Assembly: GCA_017470425.1 (NCBI GenBank)
Contig: JAFUYT010000032.1
Location: 86,088 to 150,087 of the forward strand
Origin: Bacteroidaceae bacterium
GTDB lineage: Bacteria > Bacteroidota > Bacteroidia > Bacteroidales > Bacteroidaceae
Length of the DNA stretch: 64,000 bases
Direction: 5' to 3'
In this document: positions 58,101-64,000 of the stretch, piece by piece
Layout: each line of letters starts with the position of its first letter
Numbering within the stretch: the stretch's first letter is position 1
Translations under genes and position numbers: made by a program
Notes under the pieces: model-generated
What the model saw: only the letters and a program-made list of their open reading frames with translations
Databases searched by the model: none
What the model was told of the DNA's origin: nothing

Positions 58101-58563
58101 ATATGACATGCTGAAGACAGACTTCGGTAACCTGTTGCTGCCTCAGGAAAACAACTTCGAGAAAGGTTTTGTGACCTACATGAAAGGCGTGGAAATTGTG
58201 GATGTGAAAGACGATGAGGTGGAAGCAGCCACCAAGTATCTGCATGAACATCTGGAAAGCGAAGTTGGCATGTGGACTGAGGAAGAGGTGAAGGACAAAT
58301 TGAAAGACTGGCGAATGACTACGATTCAGCCCGTGACTCCTGCGGTTCCACCAGTTACTCCTGGTATGCCCATACCGCCCACAACCGTTCCTGGGATGCC
58401 TCCTACCCAACCTGTGCCAATAATCAGTCCAGATGATCTGAAGAAGAAACGCAACAAAGCCATCAACCGAGTGAACAATACTGACGACCTGCGTCAAGCT
58501 ATTGAGAACATGATCAATGCAGAAGACAGTAACGTGATTGATATTCTGTTGAAATATGTATAA
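55141..58563 (+). CDS. brxC: BrxC: large AAA-type ATPase of BREX type 4
   Basis: A 1140-residue P-loop ATPase of the BrxC/PglY group. Walker A is GTYGTGKSHA (about residues 61-70) and Walker B is LLIIWDEFTE (about 242-251). The middle is helical and acidic; near residues 1060-1090 a proline-rich linker (PVTPAVPPVTPGMPIPPTT) leads to a basic C-terminal helix. BrxC is essential in characterised BREX systems and is thought to assemble with PglZ and other components on DNA. It begins 25 nt after the small gene, and its last codons overlap the pglZ start by 8 nt. Length is in the normal range (about 1100-1200). Confidence 0.88.
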   Translation: MPYSKIVTLRNMRPAYNIKEESQGEWKSFIANDQFNDILMKTIRAVRNNDADTHKSIWIAGTYGTGKSHAGAVIQHLLCDPVDDIREYVEEEYQKSKYDILRDSLLQLRKTKRLFPVNMYGQQSIAHEEDLSLQLQREIKRSLVAAGIDITVQTDFDMYVQHIESQPQFWQSLIAQNAQLESVAPDVNKLKQRLTAADTDVLDYVRQALRKGGYDIRLQSNNLKQWIFEVQDAVREKTDYNGLLIIWDEFTEVMTSVIGTRLLVQLQEISEAMMNDENDSYFLFISHPSALNSLKEEEREKTKGRYHYVIYNMEPVSAFKIMSKKFKIVDYTLYMMRQDRFFGIHPELLDLFSTTSADTEQTKENIKNLFPLHPCTANLATYYAREAGSSSRSVFEFIASDSVRNFLDDEEAYNQDRTITADYLWDYVQEYFESDAAKFGAVTERYNSHHLSVESQGENYLKVFKGILLLNALNNIANSDTVTPSTENIENLFLGTEVEGQLEEILDFFNDKSIIQRQPNGNFSILFTALPGDEIQKIKEQLKASSFLYTDQVIKFGTTAENIFMRNFSQVARPFSFQFFSIQGNEYTLMNRIENAKRMAQPYETFMAIMVGRDTQELIQLKDIAERNSADERYQSIAFVVMETAMGTKEYERFIEYQANAQVAQSHSLPQQHQTYTKQASEMIQQWVNSMRGKNVTFYLNGESMTIVGSKMTSTINAAIAPAIFTSGPESLESIRTKSSTTYWKKASVKATVDAVLNYNTKQDILDRCGGPARHVEFLLQDSVDDNLQWKDTVSPKHPLKLVCDYVDEWLSGRHTSKNQSFNLGEKLIGLTEPPFGLFQSYAPMAMVAFAMRKYVNIIFDTNGKQRTAQHLVDDVVELFKAWESGKNSNKLNFIFESKEAGRVSKSLIRMFGLNKLKGYSDISSLKDARWAVLHVYSKEKGYPLWSLKYTEDCTGDMKEFIDNLMKVVTDPESMKNPRLLEATINGYDMLKTDFGNLLLPQENNFEKGFVTYMKGVEIVDVKDDEVEAATKYLHEHLESEVGMWTEEEVKDKLKDWRMTTIQPVTPAVPPVTPGMPIPPTTVPGMPPTQPVPIISPDDLKKKRNKAINRVNNTDDLRQAIENMINAEDSNVIDILLKYV

Positions 58564-60979
58564 GGAACCGTTCAGAGATATTGAAGCCCTGAAGCAACAT
58601 GTGGAGGAGGACAAACAAGCAAGGGGCGTGGGTGCAGCAACGCTCGACCGCTACCCCATACGCTTTGTGCTGTTCGATAACTTCCGCGACTGCTACGACT
58701 TTGTAGATTTTCTGCAAAGTGAGCGAGGTGCCCATGTGGAGAGCGTTGACAGGTGGATAGATTCCAACTATCCCGACCTGATGATTACCCATGTGGAACT
58801 GGCAGAGAGAATACAGGAGCACATCAAAAAGAAAAGTCCACACGACTGTGTGATAGCCCCTTTCTCTGAACTTGCCCGATTCTATGATAACGACGAGAAG
58901 AAATCGTTTGATGCGCTGCTGAAGACCATCAAGGCCATACAGGCAACCAGCGAAGGTGTGGAAAGTCATCAGCGTGTCTATATTCCGTTGGTTGGACTGG
59001 AAGGCAAGATGGAAGCCTTCAAAGAGGATACACAAATCAATATATGGCGGTTGTTGTCGAAAGAGAAAGACCTGACCTATAAGCTGATACTGACCAACCA
59101 AAATGATTTCGGAGTGAAAGGTTTGGAGGCAAACTACACCATAGTTAACGATATTCGCGAATGGCTTAACATCTGGAAAGACAGCAAGCAGCAGGTATCT
59201 CCACAGATTATATGCAAGTCGCGTTCTATCTATGCCAATGCTGTGTATGCCCAGCCCGATAATGCTTTCAGTTATGAGACCTGCCGCAACGCTTACGAGT
59301 TTCTAGCTCATGGTTTGGGGCTCAACTTCGGAGGCTTACAACCGCTGATGAGCGATGGCAATAACTGGGAGTTGTTGGCAGAGGAGATAGATGTCAGTAA
59401 AGGTTTCAGTTTCCCCAAATTCGTAAAACAATATTTCGGTATTGACGATATAGAGAGCTATAAGGATTTCATTCGTCTCTGGTTCAGTCATCCGAGCATC
59501 TTCGACCGATGGCTGTTGGCCCGCTACTACGACAATAAGGAAAACGGTCAGGGATACCTGTGCCGGGTATTGAAAGCAACAACCAATTATGGGACGAATG
59601 AGCTGATAGAGGCGATGGCAGGAGATATATCTGAGAATACTGCTGAGATGGACATTCGCCGTTATTGCCTAAAATATGCTGCCCAGCAGAACGTGTTGCT
59701 TACAGAGGCAGCGGAGAGTATGGTGGCAAGAATGTTGCAAGCGCTGCCAGAGAGAATGGGTTATACAAGCGCTTTACGGTACTTTACAGGCATCACTCGT
59801 AAGGAGAAGGAAATTGCATTGCAATGGCTGGGCAATGGCAAGATTCGGGCTGATGAGTTGGAGAATTTCTATCCAGACCTGTATTGCTATGCAGCAGAAG
59901 GAATCGGAATCAGCGCAGGAGTGCCAGATTGGTTGACTGACTATATCGAGAAGTATAAACGGGCAAAGTTGGCTAATCGCTATAGCGAAGAAATCAGCCA
60001 AACCATACAGAGTTTGAATGAGACAGAATCGAAATTCGACCTGTGGTATAACAGTTTCAGTACTGTTTACACTTTACTGAAGAACCGAGGAGATATCGAG
60101 GTGTTCTATTGGATTGACGGTCTGGGTATTGACTGGATACCATTGGTAAAACAAATCGTCGCAGAGCACAAAGAACAGCAAATCTACCTGAATGAAGTTA
60201 AAATAGCAAGAGCCAAGCTACCAACAAAAACCGACATTAACAAGACGGAATTGCAACGACTTCTACCCGAAGGACAGACGCTGGAGAAGTTTGGCGATTT
60301 GGATGCCCAGGCACATCGCACCGATAACATCAGTCCCTTTACGATCATTAAGGAGATTGAACTGGTAAGGAAGAGTATAGAGGACATTCTGCAACTATAT
60401 ATTGGAAAGAAAATAGCCATTATCTCTGACCACGGGCTGACATATCTTTCACAATTAGTCAGCGGGAAGAACCTTACTGGAGTTGAAAGCGATCATCACG
60501 GGCGCATTGCCATCAGGAAGAAAGCAGGAGTGGATGCTGACAGCAGTTACTTCCGTTTGGAGGACGGTAAAACACTCTGCGCCCTAAAACACGAGTCACT
60601 TTGTTCAAAGGTGCCAACCAATCAAGGAGCACATGGAGGTTGTACGCCTGAAGAAGTGTTGGTGCCAATCTTTATTATCAGTAGTGCTCCAGCACCGACC
60701 AATTGGTCTGCACAACTGCTTACATACGAAATTAGCGGTTCCAACCCAAGGGCACAGATAGAAATCAAGAATCTCCCATCGACTGACGTTCCCCACGTTA
60801 TATATAATGGTAGAACCTATCAGTTGCATAATATTGAAGGCGATATTTATGAGACCGATGATTTAATCCTTGATGTGAATTGCCAGGATATGTCATTGAA
60901 CATTGGAGACGTAGAACGACCGATGCGGATAAAGGTGAGCACGGGAGTTCAGGAAGACGACTTATTCGGAGGACTTTAA
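58556..60979 (+). CDS. pglZ: PglZ: alkaline-phosphatase-fold protein of BREX
   Basis: An 807-residue BREX core protein. The C-terminal PglZ domain has FYWIDGLGIDWIP (about 515-527), IAIISDHGLTYLSQL (about 618-632) and HGGCTPEEVLVPIFII (about 692-707), with the aspartates and histidines of the alkaline phosphatase superfamily. The N-terminal 480 residues are helical and specific to this lineage. PglZ is the gene that defines BREX; it is needed for defence and for self-modification where that has been tested. Its ATG overlaps the end of brxC by 8 nt, and brxL follows after 15 nt, consistent with one operon. Confidence 0.92.
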   Translation: MYKEPFRDIEALKQHVEEDKQARGVGAATLDRYPIRFVLFDNFRDCYDFVDFLQSERGAHVESVDRWIDSNYPDLMITHVELAERIQEHIKKKSPHDCVIAPFSELARFYDNDEKKSFDALLKTIKAIQATSEGVESHQRVYIPLVGLEGKMEAFKEDTQINIWRLLSKEKDLTYKLILTNQNDFGVKGLEANYTIVNDIREWLNIWKDSKQQVSPQIICKSRSIYANAVYAQPDNAFSYETCRNAYEFLAHGLGLNFGGLQPLMSDGNNWELLAEEIDVSKGFSFPKFVKQYFGIDDIESYKDFIRLWFSHPSIFDRWLLARYYDNKENGQGYLCRVLKATTNYGTNELIEAMAGDISENTAEMDIRRYCLKYAAQQNVLLTEAAESMVARMLQALPERMGYTSALRYFTGITRKEKEIALQWLGNGKIRADELENFYPDLYCYAAEGIGISAGVPDWLTDYIEKYKRAKLANRYSEEISQTIQSLNETESKFDLWYNSFSTVYTLLKNRGDIEVFYWIDGLGIDWIPLVKQIVAEHKEQQIYLNEVKIARAKLPTKTDINKTELQRLLPEGQTLEKFGDLDAQAHRTDNISPFTIIKEIELVRKSIEDILQLYIGKKIAIISDHGLTYLSQLVSGKNLTGVESDHHGRIAIRKKAGVDADSSYFRLEDGKTLCALKHESLCSKVPTNQGAHGGCTPEEVLVPIFIISSAPAPTNWSAQLLTYEISGSNPRAQIEIKNLPSTDVPHVIYNGRTYQLHNIEGDIYETDDLILDVNCQDMSLNIGDVERPMRIKVSTGVQEDDLFGGL

Positions 60980-60994
60980 AATTGGAGATGACTT

Positions 60995-62458
60995 ATGAAA
61001 GAAGAAATATGCAATAAAATCAGGCAGCACTTTTCTGCCATGTCTATATACAAAGACCCAGCATCAACGGGCAGCCTGTTTGCAGGACGCAACCTTCCTG
61101 CTTTTGTGAAGGACTTCTTGTTGAAGCGTTATCTGAACGTACAGACGGGAGAAATAGACAAATTGGCGTTGACACAGTTTCTTGACAAAGTGATTCCCTC
61201 ACAACAGGGAATTGTGAAAGATCGTTTGCAAAGTGGTGAAGAAGTGACGTTGCTTGCACGCTTCATGGTGTATATCGACATCGTGAAGAACGAGCGCCAG
61301 TTTGCGATACCTGATTATGGCATTAAATTGCGTGAAGGCATCATTCCTGAATATGTCTATTCGAAGAATTCTGGTGATTTTGTTGACGGAGAGCGTTGGG
61401 GTATCATCAAACTTTGCCTGCTGCCTGACAGCAATGGAAAGACTAGCCATATCCAGATGGTTGACTATAAGGCATTCAAGCCCTATAGTTCTGTGGATGT
61501 AGGGTATTTGGCAGATGCGCGTCAGTACTTCACTACACAAGAGTGGATAGACGTGCTACTATCTGCAATGGAGTATGACCCCGACGGGTTCGCGTCTTTG
61601 ACTCAAAAGTTGGAGTTCCTAACCCGACTGTTGATATTCATTGAGCCAAGGCTAAACGTAATAGAGTTGGCCCCAAAGGGTACAGGTAAAAGCTATGTGT
61701 TTGGCAACTTGTCGAAGTATGGCTGGCTAGTTAGCGGTGGAAAGGTGACTCGTGCAAAATTGTTCTTTGACAAGGCCAAGCAGCAGAATGGTATTATCAA
61801 GAACCATGACTTCACCGTGTTTGATGAGATCCAGACCATTGTGTTTCAGGAGCCAGCAGAAATACAAGCGGCTTTGAAGTCTTATCTGGAGAGCGGAAAG
61901 ACAACTATCGACAATAATGAGTTTACTTCCGAATGTGGTCTGATGTTGATGGGAAATATCCCATTGTCGGCACACAACGTGCCTATTTCTCAGATGTATT
62001 TCGACAATCTTCCAAAGAACTTCCGAGAGTCAGCATTGTTAGACAGATTCCATTGCTTTATCGAAGGTTGGCTGTTGCCTCGTGTCGACAAAAGCATGAT
62101 TTTCAAAGGTTGGACCATCAATGTGGAGTATTTCTCTGAGATATTGCATTCCATGCGAACACAAAATACATACGGGCTGCTATTTGACCAGTTGGTTCGA
62201 TTCGAAGAGAAAGCTGATGTTCGCGACAGTAACGCCATTAAACGGATTGCCACAGCTTATATGAAACTTCTATTCCCCCATTGGCATCGGATTGAGGATG
62301 TTAATGAAGACGAGTTCCGTATGTATTGCCTTGAGCCAGCGATTCATAGACGTGGCATTGTGAAGACACAGTGTCATAACATTGACCCCGAATTCAAAAC
62401 TCGGATGCCGGTTGTGGATATCGTAGAACGAGGATTTACGGAGAATAAACTTTTCTAA
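60995..62458 (+). CDS. brxL: BrxL: Lon-like AAA+ protein of BREX (short form)
   Basis: A 487-residue AAA+ protein. It has an N-terminal region (1-200), Walker A APKGTGKSYVFGNLS (about 225-239), Walker B FTVFDEIQTIVF (about 271-282), and the sensor region GLMLMGNIPLS..NLPKNFRESALLDRFH. It ends soon after the AAA+ domain at VERGFTENKLF and so lacks the C-terminal Lon-protease-like domain of the longer (about 680-residue) type 1 BrxL. Short BrxL forms are known as a separate family, so this need not be a truncation. BrxL forms DNA-encircling rings in type 1 systems and is needed for phage exclusion but not for host modification. It is the last of the four defining type 4 genes. Confidence 0.88.
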   Translation: MKEEICNKIRQHFSAMSIYKDPASTGSLFAGRNLPAFVKDFLLKRYLNVQTGEIDKLALTQFLDKVIPSQQGIVKDRLQSGEEVTLLARFMVYIDIVKNERQFAIPDYGIKLREGIIPEYVYSKNSGDFVDGERWGIIKLCLLPDSNGKTSHIQMVDYKAFKPYSSVDVGYLADARQYFTTQEWIDVLLSAMEYDPDGFASLTQKLEFLTRLLIFIEPRLNVIELAPKGTGKSYVFGNLSKYGWLVSGGKVTRAKLFFDKAKQQNGIIKNHDFTVFDEIQTIVFQEPAEIQAALKSYLESGKTTIDNNEFTSECGLMLMGNIPLSAHNVPISQMYFDNLPKNFRESALLDRFHCFIEGWLLPRVDKSMIFKGWTINVEYFSEILHSMRTQNTYGLLFDQLVRFEEKADVRDSNAIKRIATAYMKLLFPHWHRIEDVNEDEFRMYCLEPAIHRRGIVKTQCHNIDPEFKTRMPVVDIVERGFTENKLF

Positions 62459-62461
62459 TCT

Positions 62462-64000
62462 ATGGTTGTCTATTACATCAAGAAGGTGGGCGAAAGTCTG
62501 GCTGATTATCGCTATCCAATAAAGGAAGGCGATATTTGCATGCTGTATGACGGTGAAGTAATCAAGACTATATATATTGATAGTGAAACGGACTCGGACT
62601 CCATTTGGCGCGACTATAAATTCATAGACACAAAATCGCTCAAGAGCTATCAGTTCCCCGCATCTGACTGCATCCTTTGCGCACCCACAGGAGATAGACA
62701 TGCTATCGGAAATACAGGATTACTCACCCAGCTGATCAAAGACTGTAAAGGAGAGTGGCTCTTGGATTTTTTGAACGAGACATCAGCTGTCCTTTCTGGT
62801 TTTGTGGATTATTGGGATTTAGGAATATTGAGAAGGTTCATTGGTGATGACGATATTGAGGTTGCATACGAAAATGAGGAATCTTTGTCTGAGTTCCTTG
62901 AAAAGCCAGATGACCAAGAAACTGATGACGAATATGAAGATGAGGAAGAAGTCGATGATACAGACTTCTTGCCCAAAAGCTATGACATAAAATGGTTTTG
63001 CCTTTCAGCATTAACTTGTATTGAGGACCAGTTAGATAAGCGTAGTTATCAAATTCTTGCCGCCACGCTAAAAGGCGACTCCCGTAGCGAAATTGCAGAC
63101 AGACATCGTCTTACTCAAGAACGAATACGGCAAATTGTCGTTAAAACTACCAAGCAAGCCAAAGAACTGCTTATAGAGCAACGAAAAAGCCTTGATGAGA
63201 CAAAAGCAGAGAATGCGAAACTAAAGGTTCAGCTAAATCTTCTGAGAGAAGATATTGCAGGTTTGAAGGCTCTGCTTCCAAAAGATGTATTCATTTTAAA
63301 GTCGGATGAACAAGATATTGACAATGAACTAACAGAGTTGCTGGAAACTCCTCTCATGGAAATAAACCTACCTGCACGAGCTGCTAACATACTCAAATAT
63401 ATGGGTATTAAAAAGTTTGCAGACATTCCACAGATAGACAGTTACATGCGAGTAATGAAAGAAAGAAACAGCGGCAGAAAGACAGTTCATGATGTCTCGC
63501 GGCTGTTGGAGGATTTCCATTTGACTTTTGGTATGTCGTACACCGAAATAGTTAATGTGCTAAGAGAAAACGATTGGTATGCTGCGAAAAGAAAATGGAT
63601 GGGTGGATATAAAGATAAGGATAGCGAAATAGAGCATAAGAACACTAGTAATAACACGGAATCCTCAAAACAGGATAACAATTCCGAAGGAGGCACTTAT
63701 AGTTTTACGTCGGAGAAACCAGACAAAAGAATTGGCTATCTTGTTAGGTTATTCCCTTCACAACAGGTGGGTGTGATTGTAAGTGCTAAGACAGATGGGA
63801 AGGGTATCAAGAAACTTGTTGTGCGAACGAATGAAGGGAATACTATGGTAATTGACGACCTGCCGTATCTTTATGAGGTGCTGAAACGAGAAGCTACTAC
63901 TAAGGTGGATGTCGCTGAAGAGAACCCGAAGAAGACTGATGAGATAGCGTCAGAAGAAGCAACAATTACTCTAACTCGTGATATTATTGAGGCAGCACGA
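62462..64000 (+). CDS. Sigma region 4-like / RNA polymerase alpha-CTD-like fusion protein, partial
   Basis: At least 513 residues; the end is beyond the window. It starts 3 nt after brxL (MVVYYIKKVGESLADYRY). Domains by eye: an unknown N-terminus (1-130), an acidic linker (133-170, DDQETDDEYEDEEEVDD), a sigma-70 region 4-like helix-turn-helix (about 192-235, LKGDSRSEIADRHRLTQERI), a coiled coil (230-272), a helix-hairpin-helix domain resembling the RNA polymerase alpha-subunit C-terminal domain (301-350, LPARAANILKYMGIKKFADI..NSGRKTVHDV), and a C-terminal beta-rich part. No enzyme motif is seen. Tight linkage to brxL suggests that it belongs to the BREX operon as regulator or DNA-binding partner, but this is inference. 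Confidence 0.6.
   Translation, partial: MVVYYIKKVGESLADYRYPIKEGDICMLYDGEVIKTIYIDSETDSDSIWRDYKFIDTKSLKSYQFPASDCILCAPTGDRHAIGNTGLLTQLIKDCKGEWLLDFLNETSAVLSGFVDYWDLGILRRFIGDDDIEVAYENEESLSEFLEKPDDQETDDEYEDEEEVDDTDFLPKSYDIKWFCLSALTCIEDQLDKRSYQILAATLKGDSRSEIADRHRLTQERIRQIVVKTTKQAKELLIEQRKSLDETKAENAKLKVQLNLLREDIAGLKALLPKDVFILKSDEQDIDNELTELLETPLMEINLPARAANILKYMGIKKFADIPQIDSYMRVMKERNSGRKTVHDVSRLLEDFHLTFGMSYTEIVNVLRENDWYAAKRKWMGGYKDKDSEIEHKNTSNNTESSKQDNNSEGGTYSFTSEKPDKRIGYLVRLFPSQQVGVIVSAKTDGKGIKKLVVRTNEGNTMVIDDLPYLYEVLKREATTKVDVAEENPKKTDEIASEEATITLTRDIIEAAR

Noticed and set aside
60995-62458. BrxL as a truncated pseudogene because the Lon-protease domain is missing
   Set aside because: The AAA+ region is intact, the stop is followed at once by the next gene, and short BrxL proteins of this size are a recognised form.

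Overview
The window comes from a GC-rich member of the Bacteroidales, most likely Prevotella-like. The evidence is Bacteroidota-type promoters (TAnnTTTG, sometimes with TTTG about 19-20 nt upstream), a V-type ATP synthase locus with a DUF2764 gene, the two-gene methylmalonyl-CoA mutase, meso-diaminopimelate dehydrogenase, a TamL/TamB pair, a PorE-like OmpA lipoprotein, and a secreted protein ending in a type IX secretion tail. The genus cannot be fixed from the sequence alone.

The first 50.3 kb is a GC-rich housekeeping core. Minus strand, 1-15.1 kb: V-type ATP synthase genes (subunit A partial at the left edge, DUF2764, subunit E), a CysQ-like phosphatase, a DUF349 protein, CorA, the PorE-like lipoprotein, topoisomerase III and a large BNR/LamG secreted protein. 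Plus strand, 15.2-32.2 kb: a YfcE-type phosphoesterase, mutA and mutB, class I fumarase, ddh, ribF, a CPBP protease, topA, shikimate kinase, speA, argB, an ECF sigma factor and a small membrane protein. Minus strand, 32.4-39.7 kb: yifB, recG, groEL, groES and a small lipoprotein. Then cca (+), tamL and tamB (-) and an FAD oxidoreductase (+).

The core is riddled with short repeat families. Family A is GC-rich inverted repeats (CCCACCCCC..CCCTCCC..GGGAGGGG). Family B is stem-loops of about 21 bp (CCCTCGGC-TGAT-GCCGAGGG and covarying versions). Family C is 'caactttcaactct' filler and family D is 'ttcataattcacaattc' filler. Many copies lie inside reading frames and stay in frame (cysQ, DUF349, porE-like, topB, mutA, ribF, argB, cca, tamL, the FAD gene), much like Rickettsia palindromic elements. 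Two small genes sit as cassettes inside conserved operons and are bracketed by these repeats: a DUF559 nuclease-like gene between mutA and mutB, and a four-helix-bundle (23S IVS-type) gene in the ATP synthase locus. Downstream of the lipoprotein gene is a roughly 540-bp non-coding element with nested inverted ends and four 16-bp palindromes spaced exactly 22 nt apart.

From about 50.3 kb to the right edge the sequence is more AT-rich and appears free of these repeats, as expected of an acquired island. It carries a hypothetical gene, a RhuM/PLD-like gene, and a type 4 BREX phage-defence locus: brxP (PAPS reductase + ferredoxin + DUF4007-like), a small extra protein, brxC, pglZ, brxL. A final gene running off the window combines a sigma region 4-like helix-turn-helix with an RNA polymerase alpha-CTD-like domain. 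The sulphur-chemistry BrxP, the extra protein (which resembles the N-terminal part of phosphorothioate-dependent HNH endonucleases) and the absence of a PglX methyltransferase together suggest a sulphur-based self mark; this is a hypothesis.
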